A stretch of DNA of 64,000 bases. It comes from Chaetoderma sp. LZ-2023a. Taxonomy: Eukaryota > Mollusca > Caudofoveata > Chaetodermatida > Chaetodermatidae. The stretch lies in NCBI GenBank assembly GCA_034401795.1, contig CM067370.1, positions 106,346,387 through 106,410,386 on the forward strand, given 5' to 3'. The position numbers and the translations under genes were made by a program. This document shows, piece after piece, positions 44,711 through 56,679 of the stretch (positions are counted from its first letter, which is position 1; every line of letters starts with the position of its first letter). The notes below the pieces were generated by a model. The model saw only the letters and a program-made list of their open reading frames with translations. It made no database searches and was not told the origin of the DNA.

Positions 44711-45024
44711 TTTTAATTTTCGAAGAAATTTAGTCATTGAAATGTTAACAATATCCAGTTCTTTATATTAGTTTTGTTTGGCATGTGAATTATTTAAGTG
44801 AATGAGGTACATAGTGATGGACGAGCAGACAGACAGCTATGTAGGTAATACATGTTTGAATGAATATATGGAATATTCCTAAAAGTTCACTGCGGCATCG
44901 TTGTACAGTATTTCATACGATATAAGTTTAATTCAAAACAATGTATTCTATTATAGGACTGTGTAAATTCCTCATTTATATTCATACATTGGTGGTCCAT
45001 ATCGCATATATCAGTAGGGAATAG

Positions 45025-45440
45025 AGGAATCAAGTCTGTCCGTCAAGCATATGGCATCATAATCAATTACGTCACCGGTAGGCTGACATCACAATCAAAT
45101 ACGTCGTAAATGCTTAATAGCCCATCAAGTTGTACCGATTGGATGTATTTACTATGTAATAGACATTCTGTTGAATATTTTGAAACTAATTTGACTGTGC
45201 GGTGTTGCTGCCATAGGCATACATGTAGGCCCTATAGTTTTCTGGAAATTGATATTCAGGGAGTTCAGGATTCGATCGACCCTAACACCATTCTCGCAAC
45301 ACCATCGGACCGTACTAATTACGTCTGGCTGTCTGGAGTTACGACGTCACGGAGGATTAACCCTCTGCCGGCGGGAGAATGCCCTAACACGGGCAAAGAC
45401 GGAGCTTAGGTAGCGATGGATGGGACATAGTTAAACTGGA
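45025..45440 (+). repeat. Fold-back MITE family 1, near-complete copy
   Basis: ATCATAATCAATTACGTCAC, the core CTGTTGAATATTTTGAAACT (right palindrome arm mostly lost), and the 3' end GGAGCTTAGGTAGCGATGG. An unrelated ~80-base piece is inserted near 45290-45370. Confidence 0.7.
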
Positions 45441-45905
45441 TTATCCATTGAAGAGGCATGATGTGTTTTGCGGTAGAAATCACTGGCCATCGTAAAGAAC
45501 TATGTAGCAACCGCATATCATGGGAATTCCAACACTCAAACCAATGTCTAAAACTGTATTGTTTCCTTGAAATTATATTATTCTGGACCTAGGTTAGGCC
45601 GCCGCCCAAAATCCACCTTAGTTCACAGTATGCTACCTCAGAATGCTGGATGTTAGCTACAAACGGTTCTTATTTAATACCCAACACGCTAAGCCATCTC
45701 ACACGAACATTTTAAAGTCTTGTTTATCTTTATTTTGTCTGTTTCCTGTTCTTCTCCTTTTCTCTTCTGACTCTGACACTTACAACCTTCTTACTGTTAC
45801 TTTAGGAGCTCTATCTGTCTGTCGTTCACGTATGTCTCTACGATACCACCGCACGTGCACATGGCCGTCTGTGATTTATCTAATTGACAATGGATAATGA
45901 TATAA

Positions 45906-48900
45906 CTAGTTACCGTGCGGCTATTGGGCTGTTTCATTGCTACTCAACTAAATTCACAGGTTACAGAGGCACATCCCCTTCCTTCCGTGAAATATTTAGG
46001 AACTTTCGAGGACTCTACGCAGCCCAGCTACCACACTTTTCATATCAACTATCAAAATAATGTATCGGCCGTGTTAATAATCTACAGGCTCCTTTCTCAG
46101 GCCGGTGAAATAAAAACTAATCCAGGCCCCACCAACAGTAGTGATATTTCTATCGCTCACCTCAATGTATGTGGCCTTAAAGATAAAATCCATCTTATTG
46201 AAGCTAATTTGTCCCAGTTTGATATTATTGCTGTTACTGAAAGTCACCTCACGCCAAATATCAACTCTAATACCATTAAACTGCCAGGCTTCCAGGAGCC
46301 GTATCGGAGGGACCGTCAGCATGCGTGGGGAGGAGTATGTGTCTACATATCTGAAAACCTTGCTACCTCCCGTCGTTTTGAATACGAATGACCTAGCATT
46401 GAGATGATATGGATAGAGATTCACGACCGGCCTGAATTGCTAATGTGTGTCATTTATCGTCCACCCAACAGGAATGTCGATAAATGGCAAACTCTTTCTG
46501 ATAATATAGAGAATGTTCGTGACTTAAATCCAAATAAAACTCTTGTCCTACTTGGGGATCTTAATGATCATCTGCTCAATACATCCAAGCACCATTTACA
46601 AGACATTATTTTTACACTAGGCTTCCATCAGTTAATAACAGAACCGACTCGGCCTGTTGCAAACACATTACTCGATCCAATTATTATCAACAGTGCTAGA
46701 GTAGTAAAACACAGTGGAATACTTGCACCCTTTTGCAGTGATCACACTCCTGTATATCTGGTTGTAACATCTTCCATACCTAAGCGTAAATCCTACAAAC
46801 GTCGTATATGGGACTATGCAAACGCTGATTGGGACTTATTCAGGAATCAGCTATCCAACGCACCCTGGAATAACATTTCCGATGTTAATGGTGTTGACAT
46901 CTGGTGCCAGACAATCACCACAAATATTATTGATGCTGCTAATGCAAGTATTCCCAATAAAACTATTACTATAAATCCCAATGGCAAAGCATGGATGTCC
47001 AATAAAATAAAACATGAGATGCGAATTATAGAAAAGTTATTTAGGAAGTCAAGGAAAACTAAACAAGAGCAAGATGTGGCCAACTTTAAGAAACAGAGAA
47101 ACCTGGTCAACACACTAGTTCGGACAGCTAAACAAAACTTTAAAGATAAATTAACTGACAAAATTAAAAACGGACTCACAGGCTCCAGACAGTGGTGGAA
47201 AATATGTAAGTCCTTCTTAGCTGACACTATCTCCAATTTTAATGAACTGCCCCCTTTAAAACGTGAAGATGGCTCATTTACTTACGATTCTTCTGAAAAG
47301 GCAGATCTACATAACCTTTACTTTTCTAATATCGCCACAATTGACGACACCAATGCCCACCTACCTCCTCTATCTCCGTAAACGGAGAATACTTTAAACT
47401 CAATCACAATAACTAATTTCGATGTCTCAGATGTACTGTCTAATCTGGATACTTCTAAAGCCGTTGGCCCAGACAGATTAAGCCCGAAACTGTTATATGA
47501 GAGTAAGGCCGTCTTGGTCCCAATACTAGCGCAGTTCTTTAATCATTCCATTATTAGCGCACATTTTCTGACCCCATGGAAAATTGCTAATGTAACTCCT
47601 ATTTTTAAAAAAGGTGAAAAGAACCAATGTTCAAATTACCGACCAATATCTCTCTTGAGCTGCCTAAGCAAAGTTATGGAGAGAACTGTTTTTAAACATA
47701 TTTACAACTACATTAGACACGATATAACTCCATACCAATCCGGATATCTTCCGTCAAATTCTACAGTAAACCAACTGTTAGACACCTACACTGATACCGC
47801 TCAGGCTCTCGATGATCAAAAGGAGATACTGTTCTAGTTCTTTGATATTTCTAAAGCATTCGATCGAGTGTGGCATCGTGGTCTTCTACAAAAATTGAGA
47901 AATTTCGGTATCTGTGGAAATTTACTGGCATGTTTTGAAAGCTATCTCGAAAACCGTTATCAGCGAGTAGTTATAAACGGCAATGAATCTGCCTTACTTC
48001 GCTTGCACGCTGGAGTGCCACAAGGTTCAGTCCTTGGTCCCTTGCTATTTTTAGTCTTTATTAATGACATGCCCAGCGATATTTTAAACAATATTAGACT
48101 GTTTGCTGATGCTACCTGCCTATATGTAATGTCTGAAAACTTAGAAGCACACTGAAACAATAGACCATGATATCCTGATCATGACGCAATGGGCTAACAC
48201 ATGGCTTGTCGAATTTAATGCCTCCAAAACTACTAGTCTGTTTCTTTCTCTGCGTAATGAGCCCACTGTCTTTCCAGTTAAATTCAGAAATTCTGAAATA
48301 CTCCCGTAAAACAACCATAAACATCTTGGCATTACCTTCAATAACAAAGGCACTTGGCTTACTCACGTGGAAAACTTAATAACAAATGCTCAACACAAAC
48401 TTTCTTTACTCAACGGCCTAAAATATATCCTAGACCGGAAATGTCTTGAAATTATGTACAAAAGCTTTATTAGGCCATCTCTAGAATACGCAGACGTTGT
48501 CTGGGATAATATACCACAGTATCTTGTAACACGACTGGAGGATATCCAAAAAGACGCTCTCAGAACAGTATGTGGAATGACACGTAGTGCTCGTACGGAA
48601 GACTTGTACACCGAAACAGGAATAGAAACGCTTTCACATAGACGGGAATCTCACAGACTAGTTATGCTATATAAAATTATCAACGGGATGACGTGTGAAA
48701 TTCTGAATAATCACCTTCCCGCATTATCCCAGGCACGAAACCCCTACAACATTCGTCACGCAAACCTATTTACTCCATTTCGTTGCCGAATTGAGCTCTT
48801 CCGAGGATCCTTTTTTCCAGCAAGATTCCGCGCATGGAATACTCTCCCAGCGCCGGTCACGTGTTCCATTACTCTCACGGAATTCAAGAGCAAACTTAAA

Positions 48901-49272
48901 GCCATGTCGCCTATACGACCGCCTCCTCCCTGGTAGTATGTCGGCCAAAGGTTAGCTAATGTAATCCTATGTAGGCTTCGCAATGGCTGTAGTAATTTAA
49001 ATCGGCATCTATTTGAAAATTTTCTGTCAGACTCAGCTAGCTGCCCATGTGGATACACTGATGAATCCACAAATCACTATCTCCTCCACTGCCCTCTTTT
49101 TAACGACCAAAGAGTCTCTCTCCAAAATCAGCTCGTCCTAAAGAATATCTCTCTTGCCACACTGACAGCTAATCAACTTCTATACGGCATTAACAATGTC
49201 GACTTGGAAAAGAATATTACAATATGTAACGCCGTATGCCAATACATGGTCAATACCAACCGCTTTAAGTAA
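45906..49272 (+). pseudogene. LINE ORF2: endonuclease-reverse transcriptase
   Basis: The N-terminus carries a 2A-like motif (GEIKTNPGP, about 46104-46130). The APE endonuclease follows (AHLNVCGLKDKI, ITESHL-type VTESHL, YRPPN, LLGDLND, CSDHTPV). After a linker, RT motifs are DKLSPK-like DRLSPKLL, YRPISLLSCLSKV, FDISKAFDRVWH, GVPQGSVLGPLLF and FADAT. The last should be F/YADD; the second catalytic Asp is Ala, so the enzyme is dead. In-frame stops lie at 46389, 47379 and 47835, and the frame shifts near 48155. The C-terminus resumes to a CPCG ... NHYLLHC putative zinc motif near 49050-49105 and stops at 49270-49272. Confidence 0.9.
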
Positions 49273-49486
49273 CTTCCTATTTGTTAAATTCGCAACTATA
49301 AGAGCGAAATGCAAACAGCCCAACATATACAAGCATGGTGAACGCAGCATTAAGAGCTCCTCACCTTACCGTTCTCACTCTTGTCAACTTCTTAGTTCAT
49401 ACCATGTTTCTCATATTCTCCTCTCCTCTCTTTTTGTCTCTCTTTCCCTAACTCTCCCCCACCCACACACATACACACTCCATCCC

Positions 49487-49489
49487 AAC

Positions 49490-49570
<81 letters not shown>
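49487..49570. repeat. (CT)n microsatellite
   Basis: About 80 bases of CT repeat in the 3' part of the LINE. Confidence 0.97.
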
Positions 49571-49574
<4 letters not shown>

Positions 49575-50197
49575 ATGCACACACGCACGCCAATACGTAC
49601 GCACACACGCACATATTCACGTACACATACGTAAGCGTGCGAACTACCTAGACAATTGTAATCAGTGGTTGATATAAATTATCATTTAACTAGTTATGCA
49701 TACGTTACTATTTAATTATGTTTTATTATACCCCATCTTGATGTATTTATTAATGTATTGTATTTGTATGTATGGGAGACACGTGTATAAGACTTATGTC
49801 TTGCTGTGCTCCCATTGAACAAAATAAAATTCTGTTTAAACCAATGTCTAAAATTGGTGAAATTAGCTACGATTGATAAGCATGTAATAAACACGTGATT
49901 GATTACCTAATGTGTTACGATTTTTACATATTTCTGTTTAACACATTGCACTGAAATGGCAGACACCTGGATTACATTTACTCCCATACGACAACTGGTG
50001 TTCGCTTGCGGTGGCCGATGTAGTTGCTGTAATACGCATTTGTCCTAAAGACGTGTGTAGGCACGTTCCTTCACCGGCTGTATAATCAGTAAGCGTATGA
50101 TATCTATATGATAATCCTTTTCAAAATATTCAAAATCAGTTCTATATGAGATCCATGAAATGAATACCCTAGGAGTTTGGGATTAAATGGCTAATAA

Positions 50198-50275
50198 TAT
50201 AATAAAGGAGAACTAAGAAATACATTAACATATTCAGTCATGTCTGGTCGAGGAAAGGGAGGCCAAGTTATGTAA
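50198..50275 (+). pseudogene. Possible 5' fragment of a histone H2A (or H4) gene
   Basis: ATG at 50240 begins M-S-G-R-G-K-G-G, the shared N-terminus of animal H2A and H4. The next codons (CAA GTT ATG TAA) resemble a decayed H2A continuation and stop. A TATA-like TATAATAAA lies at 50198-50206 and an ATTCAG cap-like motif near 50232, a spacing usual for histone genes. Only 33 bases of coding match, so chance is possible. Confidence 0.35.
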
Positions 50276-50485
50276 ATCTTATGTTCTAAATCTCCAGTTT
50301 TATTTCAGTGTATTTTCTGTGTGTAAGAACTATCTATTTAGTGCTATTGCTAACAACTGTTCTGCCCGGCGCCCTTGGTACATGTACATTGTTTTAGTCA
50401 TGGCATACACTGCTGTGAATGAGGGTGTTTTCGCGACATATAGTATGGAACCGCGTTATCGTTACAATCTTGTGAGGGAAAATAC

Positions 50486-50895
50486 AATTCACCTTTCCAG
50501 AGTATCCATCCATCATCAGACCTCGTATGACGTCATAATGAGCTCAGCGCGTTATGATGACGTCACAGCCATTACGTCACAAAGGGTTCTATATAGACGT
50601 CACCAAATCTCAAATGGTCAAACACGTTGTATGAATTGTGTCTTTGTAATTCTTTGCTATTTAATGAACATACTGTTGAATATGTTTAAACTAATTTGAC
50701 TAGGCGCTGTTTCTGCCTTAGGCAGCAACAGCACCCAGTCAAATCAGTTTCTAAATATTCAACAGCTTACCCGTGTAGTTTTTTGGAAATTGATAGTCAG
50801 AATGTTCAGAGATCGACCGATCCCAACACGAGCGAGGTGTGGGTGAAGCTTAGCTAGAGATGGACGGGGCATAGCGAAAACCGGAAAGGTCCATT
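50486..50895 (+). repeat. Fold-back MITE family 1, reference full copy
   Basis: Termini AATTCACCTTTCC and GGAAAGGTCCATT (inverted). TATGACGTCATAA, ATGACGTCAC and TTACGTCAC boxes lie on the left side. The central hairpin CTGTTGAATATGTTTAAAC ... GTTTCTAAATATTCAACAG has arms of about 45 bases around TGCCTTAGGCA. Confidence 0.82.
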
Positions 50896-50901
50896 AGAGT
50901 G

Positions 50902-52455
50902 AATGTTTCGGTTTAGAGGATCTGGAATGTCTCGCGCGAGCTTATATTGAACATTCTTCGTGAATGTCGTATCAACATTAGCAAATTGCTAAGCATCTTT
51001 AAGAAAGATAAGATCAATGAATGGTTTGTTGCGAGCGAATCTGCGGAAATCACGAAAACTTTTTTGGACATTGGTTCCGTTAAGAAAATGGACAAGACGT
51101 TTGCCTTTTCGAGCGCAGACAAGCGTGTGGTGGAAGTATGTGCCCACTGGCTAGACGTAGATGTGGGGAACCGTTTCGTTCATAATTTAATGGAGCGTCT
51201 TTCGCGGGTGCGCGCGCTGCAAGTGAAACGTGAAATGGTGACAGTTGATGACGTTACACTTGACAGTTCAATCAGAATCGTGACCCTGGAAGGCGCTGAG
51301 GAGTAGATAGGCAGTCTGCCGTCCACCATCACTATGGGGGACGGCATGACGCTTTTGTTCGCAATCAGGGGTAGGCCACCAATTTGCCTTAAGTGTCGGC
51401 AGCCGGGTCACTTGAGGAGAGACTGTCAGGAGCGTCCTAGTGGTGGAGGTGGCGGTGGCCGTTCGTGGGCGAACGTAGTTCGGGCTCCACCCACGGCAGT
51501 TGTGGAGGAGAAGATTCTAGACACGCGTCCGCAACCGGTCCCAGCACCAGGTGTGTCGGAGACCACGCAGGAGGAGATGGCGGTAAAGAGAGTGGTGGAG
51601 GCAGCAGTGGTAGCTGTCGAGCAGATGGCGCTGTTTGGACACATTTTGCAAACTATTAGATTGGTTCGTCTCTTAGAAGGCATAATGCAGATTTGGCGTC
51701 TAATCTCAGGCCATACACATTCGACGGATCACCTTTCTATAATAGATGTTTGAAAGCTTACTTTCAATTTCAGACACTATCCCGATCATGACTGGTCAAA
51801 GAAAATTTCACTCCCGTGAATTTTATCTCTTACTGCTTAAGAAGAGGTCAGTTGACCTGCAGATTAAGATTCGTTTCCCAACCATTGATTTTGCGTCATC
51901 CTGGCGTAATATTAATTCTAAATTCCTAGATCCGTCACTTAGAACAGTGCTGTTTAAGCTCTGTCATGGCGTTTTACCTGTCGGTGAATACCTCAGGAAG
52001 ATCAAACTTGGTACCTCATTTGTCTGTCCATTCTGTCAATATCCTCTTGAAACAGCCGAGCACCTGTTCTAATCATGTCGCTTCATTCAGCCCTTAATTA
52101 ATTTTATAAAAACTGTATTGCTGAACTCTCCCTTGATCAAACAAAATTAGATGCCACATTGATGAAATTTCTCTGTTTTTCAGGCTCCAGTGGAAGGCAT
52201 AATAACGATCTCATTATTTATCTGACTACGCTGGCTATAAATTCTATTTGGAGCTTCAGAGTCCCTTTAAAACAGGGCAATCTTACTAACCCGACGTCTA
52301 CCGGTCTGGCAGCTGCCTTCTTTGTTAATTTAAAATTCAGAATTATTCTTGACAGATTTAGATTGCCAGACGCGGAATTCCAAAAATATTGGATTGATTC
52401 TAAATTATTCTGTTCGATTGGGAACGATAATCAGTTAGTTTATAATTTTGACTAA
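50902..52455 (+). pseudogene. Internally deleted LINE: CCHC ORF1 joined to RT C-terminal part
   Basis: The left part (50920-51650, one TAG at 51304) encodes a helical segment followed by GRPPICLKCRQPGHLRRDC, a CCHC zinc knuckle like that of Tx1/L1-type LINE ORF1. From about 51740 a different frame shows the C-terminal zinc-binding RT tail (LFKLCHGVLPVGEYLRK, FVCPFCQYPLETAEHLF) with TAA at 52069, then continues in phase-broken pieces to 52455. Endonuclease and RT palm are absent, so about 3 kb or more seem deleted. Clade assignment is tentative. Confidence 0.75.
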
Positions 52456-52469
52456 CTCCAGATAGGATA

Positions 52470-52610
52470 CATATGTGCAGATGCATGCGCATGTGCGCAC
52501 GTATGTGTGTATGTGTATGTATCTGTATGCCTGCATACATGTATACATATGAGCATATACGTATGTGTGAGTATATGCGTATGCGCGGGCGTATATGCAT
52601 GTATTATAGG
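52470..52610. repeat. (TATG/CATA)n microsatellite
   Basis: Alternating TATGTGTATG-type repeats at the 3' end of the LINE remnant. Confidence 0.9.
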
Positions 52611-52829
52611 CCTTGGCATAGCGCGCGCAATGGCATTCCCTTAAAGCCTGGAATGTCATACTATAAATACTACGTTATTTACTACGCCGTCCCATTCATA
52701 ACTTTCTCCTATTGTCAGCTCCAAGCCGGAGATGAGTATGGAAGGCCATCACCGCCAAAAATACAAAACGCAAATGGAACAGGCTAATTCCAAATGGACC
52801 AGAAAGAAATACCAAACAATCCAGGCAAC

Positions 52830-52990
52830 GCCGTCAGACAACTACGACAACCAGAACTGGCATCAATGATAAACAGAACAGACAACTACGACAAACAGAA
52901 CGGACAATAATGAAAAACAGAACAGACATCAATGGCATACAGAACAGACATCAATGACAAACAGAACAGACAACTACGCCAAATGAAATA
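52830..52990. repeat. ~20-bp minisatellite
   Basis: Repeats of ACAAACAGAACAGACA with CAACTACG or TCAATG variants, about eight copies. Confidence 0.85.
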
Positions 52991-53239
52991 GGCTAAAGTC
53001 GAATAGGCTATTTAGTCAAACAAACAGAGGGCGCCACTCTCGTCTCTATCCAAGAGAAGATAACTCTTCAGCCTCACTTGGTACCCCATAGAGGTATTGA
53101 CTAGAGAAAGCGCGCCCTATACTCCACTATTACACTCTACGTCTAGGGCTCAGCCAGGCCGGTTTTGCTTTTAGTAGGCAAACGAGCGACTAGCGGCTCT
53201 ATGTATACAAACAAACCCTTGTTGCGTAAAAACTGCTCG

Positions 53240-53930
53240 AGCTTTTTAAATAAACATATCGGTTAAGTACAACGAAATCCCTTTCAAAATAGTCAGTTAA
53301 TATTCATTACTGTTGTTGCTATATGCCGTGTCTAAAACCACTGTTGTGTCAAAATTACTTGAGATTTTAAAATAAAATTTGGAACATATATAGAAGGGTC
53401 TTTTTTTTAATAATCCCCGATTTTCAGGCATCTTAACAGTAAATTTTGTCAAGTAGACCCCTCATTTCAACGAAATTCCTTTCAAAATAGTCAGCAATAT
53501 TCATTACTGTTGTTGCTCTATACCGTGTCTAAGTAGTCAACAAACAAACCACTGTTGAGTCAAAACTAATTACGAGTTTTAAAAATTAAAATTGGAACAT
53601 AATTTAAATTATTTAGATGGACGTATATTTTAAATAATCCCCGATTGTCAGTGATATTTGTACCTGAATCAGCGAAATCATTTTCAAAATGGCTAACAAT
53701 CTTCGTATTTACCGTACCTCCCATTATATAGGCATATTATCAACATAAGTAAACATGTGTTAAATGGTAGAGAGAAATCAGCTTACTTTAAAACTGAGAT
53801 TGGAAACTTTAGATGTCTGAGAGAGTAAGTTTTCAGAAATATTCTACCAGTTCTATATTTAGCCACCTTGAAATGTTAACGAGTATTATAACGTTTGCTA
53901 AAAAGTAACTTAGTCAAATTGTTTTCAAAA
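53240..53930. repeat. ~205-bp tandem repeat, three units
   Basis: Units share CAACGAAATCCCTTTCAAAA, TATTCATTACTGTTGTTGC, CCACTGTTG and AATCCCCGATT. They start near 53262, 53468 and 53675, increasingly diverged. Confidence 0.75.
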
Positions 53931-54694
53931 TGACTTGTGATATTTTTTAATATAATCGGCGGAACAGTCACCCCCAACAATTGTGATAAATATATTAGGC
54001 CCTATTCCTATTGTGGCCACGCCCCTTCTCCATTCCATCCACCACCACCAACCCCCTCCAAAAAGAAACAATCATGGGCAAATGTGAGAAATGGCTGCCC
54101 GGTCTTCTGCGTCCAGGCTAAGCTGATCAGTAAAATTCTCAAGCTTTCAGGGGGTCTTGGAAGGGAATAATGAGTATTCATGAATAAAGCTATGATTAAA
54201 GACGGCATGATTGAGGACTGGATACATCATCATACTTGCCAAACCAAGATATTATGCACTCTCTTGATATAGGTATTAACATGTGTCCAAATTTAATTGC
54301 AATAGGGTGAACAAATCCTGAGGTAAAGACAGACGCAAAGTAGTTAATTTACAGAAAAATTAAAGGAAAACCTAACTTGAAAAACTTGAATATTGCTCAA
54401 GGTCACGATGGCATTGACCTTGTGACCTCACTTTCATTTCACTACCTTTGCGTAACCATGTGTCCAAATTTAGTTTCAATAAGGCAACCATGTGTTCGAA
54501 TTTAGTTTCAATAGGATTAACTAATATAAGACAATATATGCAGAGCGTAAACCATTACCAAGAACCTAACCACAGACAAACATACAGATTAACCAAGGCA
54601 ATCACTGTATTTGTGAAAATTCTAATTTTCCCCAATTACTATGGAACGTTTTGTTTTCATCATTTTAATTTCAAAATATTTAACATAATAAAGT

Positions 54695-55065
54695 GGTAAA
54701 ATGGTGCTTAATCTTGGTATGCATGGCTGCTATGGGTAAATATATCTTAGGAACAAACAAATAGATCAGAAAAATTTAGAGATTTATTAAAAATAATAAC
54801 CTGATAAACGAGAGAAATCAGATTGCAGACCCTCGCCCTCCCATATTTTGTCACATAAAGTTTTCAGATTTTCCAGATTTTTTTGGATTTTTTATTTTTT
54901 CAGACCATGCCAAAAGTTGTAGAATCCTAAGTGTTAAACTGTGAATCAAATTGGACCAGCAGTTCACAAGATATCCATAGATTCCGATTTTGATCCGATC
55001 TGGACCCATTTTTTACTCGGCTCCATATGCCTGGAAATCATCATGCACGGCAAGTTCCTTCGCTG
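54695..55065 (+). repeat. Dispersed repeat, copy 1
   Basis: Contains TACTTAATCTTGGT-like, GGTAAATATATCTTAG and AACAAACAAAT, then TTGCAGACCCTC, AAAGTTTTCAGATT, AAAAGTTGTAGAATCCTA and CTGGAAATCATCATG. A second copy is split between 55677-55790 and 56278-56550. Confidence 0.7.
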
Positions 55066-55224
55066 TGTTAATGAGCATGCCTTGAATGCAAAACTGACCC
55101 ATTTCAAAAATTGCAAAAACCAATTTTATTCGCTATCAATTCGTGTCATAATTAGTAACCACAAAACAGAGATTTCATTGAGCGTTCAGTCAAATCATAA
55201 TGAGTCGAGTGACACGATGCAGCG

Positions 55225-55455
55225 GGATAGCCACCCACTCCTCTTGTAACACATGATGTATGCGACCAAGCAGTGCCATCGCTCACTCTACTGTAAACAG
55301 CTCGCTTCAACTGATCTCACAAATGCTCTATGGAATTGAGATCTGGAGAGTTAGTTCACAAAATTCTCTCAATTCCATGGGTAGTCAAAAAGTCATTAAC
55401 GGCTCTTCCCCGGTGTGGACGTGCATTGTCATCAATGAAGAGAATTGATTATGTC
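55225..55455 (-). pseudogene. Tc1/mariner transposase relic
   Basis: On the minus strand the translation shows the end of a DDE transposase: IDDNARPHRGRAV, TTHGIERIL, NSPDLNSIEHL and DQLKRAVYSRV. Two TGA codons stand where Tc1 proteins have Trp. The frame then breaks, but LQEEWVAIP follows nearby. Only the C-terminal third remains. It abuts the pearl-type repeat at 55505. Confidence 0.8.
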
Positions 55456-55504
55456 TCTGGATTGTGACGTCAAGCTATATGTCACATAGTTGATTATAAC
55501 GTCA

Positions 55505-55685
55505 TGTGATTGATCCATAAACTGGATTCCTCCATTTCGATAGGTCTGTTCCCCAGAGTAGTCCAAACAGCCTATGAAGGGTTTCAAAGCGATCCGATAA
55601 ATAGTAACCAGAGTTATCATCCAGAAACCACTCTGCCACCCGCCCGGACGGCGCCATCACAAAATACTTGGTGGGGTATAAAAAT
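55505..55685 (-). repeat. Pearl-like core repeat and terminus (inverted copy of 19445 type)
   Basis: Reverse complement of the 19445-19640 region: CCACCCGCCCGGACGG, CAAAATACTTGGTGGGGTAT and the GATCCGATAAATAGTAACC side match. Confidence 0.7.
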
Positions 55686-55871
55686 GATACTTAATCTTGG
55701 TGTGAAATGGGTAAATATATCTTAGTAACAAACAAATGGATCAGATTAATCTACATTTATTAGAAATAATAACATGATAAATTAGATGCATATTTACACA
55801 AATACACAGTAGCTTCATTGTGAAATAGAGATACTGACATACTACAGGATAATGATAACAAATATTATTTT

Positions 55872-56040
55872 AACCCTTTAATCGTCATGCCAGACAAAAA
55901 TCGGTCTCTACAGTGGTCTGGCGGAATGTCGATTTGAAGGACAAGAAACAAATATATTTGAAATTTTATCACTGGAATGACTGGCTCGATTACAAAGCCA
56001 GTCGTTCCCATGGTAAAAGTAAAAAAACAGCCAACGAATA
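55872..56040. repeat. Fold-back family 2, copy
   Basis: TAACCCTTTAATCGTCA, CACTGGAATGACTGGCTCG and GCCAGTCGTTCCCATGGTAA. Confidence 0.75.
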
Positions 56041-56124
56041 GGCAATCACTACTTAAGCAAAACTTTAATAAAAACTTTTTGGACAAATCTTTACCATCAA
56101 AGCATTAACTGCCGTTGTCTATGG

Positions 56125-56200
56125 CGGCTTCAAGTCAGATTGATTTCAAAATATCCAACAGCCTACCTGTATGCTTGTTTTGAAATTGAATTATGAAGCA
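56125..56200 (+). repeat. Fold-back MITE family 1, right core
   Basis: CAAGTCAGATTGATTTCAAA followed by CAACAGCCTACCTGTATG. Confidence 0.6.
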
Positions 56201-56679
56201 TAGATCTTTATCATCATTGTCACTCTATTGTTATATCATCATATCATTATAATCATACCATTTGTACAATTACAATCAGAGGTTGCAGACCCTTTGTCCA
56301 CTCGATTTTCTCACCATGCACAAAGTTTTCTGATTATCAGGATGTTATGAGATTTTCTGTATTTTTTCGGATTGTGCCGAAAGTTGTGGAATCCTAGTGT
56401 ATGGTCACATGCTTTCTCGTGTTGAAACGTGGGCCATACTGGACCAGTAGTTTCTGAGATATTCATAGATCCATAATTAGATCCGATCCGTTCCAGATTC
56501 TTTCAACCGGATCACGGCCGATATTCTGGAAATCATCGTGTACGGAAGTTTTTTTAGATACAGACGTGTGCGGTCAAAAGTACCCTCTTCCCCTTACAGG
56601 GAAATGGTAACAAATTCAATTTATTTACAAATCCAGGTCACATTTTACACAAATGTACAACATTTACAAATAACTATGT

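Larger units (their letters stand above)
45538..49856 (+). mobile_element. APE-type LINE with target-site duplication (4.3 kb)
   Basis: The near-perfect 19-base direct repeat AAACCAATGTCTAAAACTG (45538-45556) / AAACCAATGTCTAAAATTG (49838-49856) flanks the element as a target duplication with one mismatch. The body 45557-49837 holds a short leader, the endonuclease-RT frame, a (CT)n tract and a 3' tail AATAAAATTCTGTTT. Apparently full-length but inactive. The endonuclease and C-terminal Cys/His motif fit the CR1/Jockey-like group. Confidence 0.88.
55677..56550 (+). repeat. Dispersed repeat, copy 2, interrupted
   Basis: 55677-55790 and 56278-56550 match the left and right parts of 54695-55065. 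Between them lie a fold-back family 2 copy and a family 1 core. Confidence 0.65.

Noticed and set aside
45643-45897. 85-codon open frame before the LINE ORF2 as a LINE ORF1
   Set aside because: No zinc knuckle, RRM or coiled coil is visible; more likely 5' leader sequence.
49392-49604. Arg-Glu repeat open frame on the minus strand
   Set aside because: Pure (CT)n microsatellite translation.
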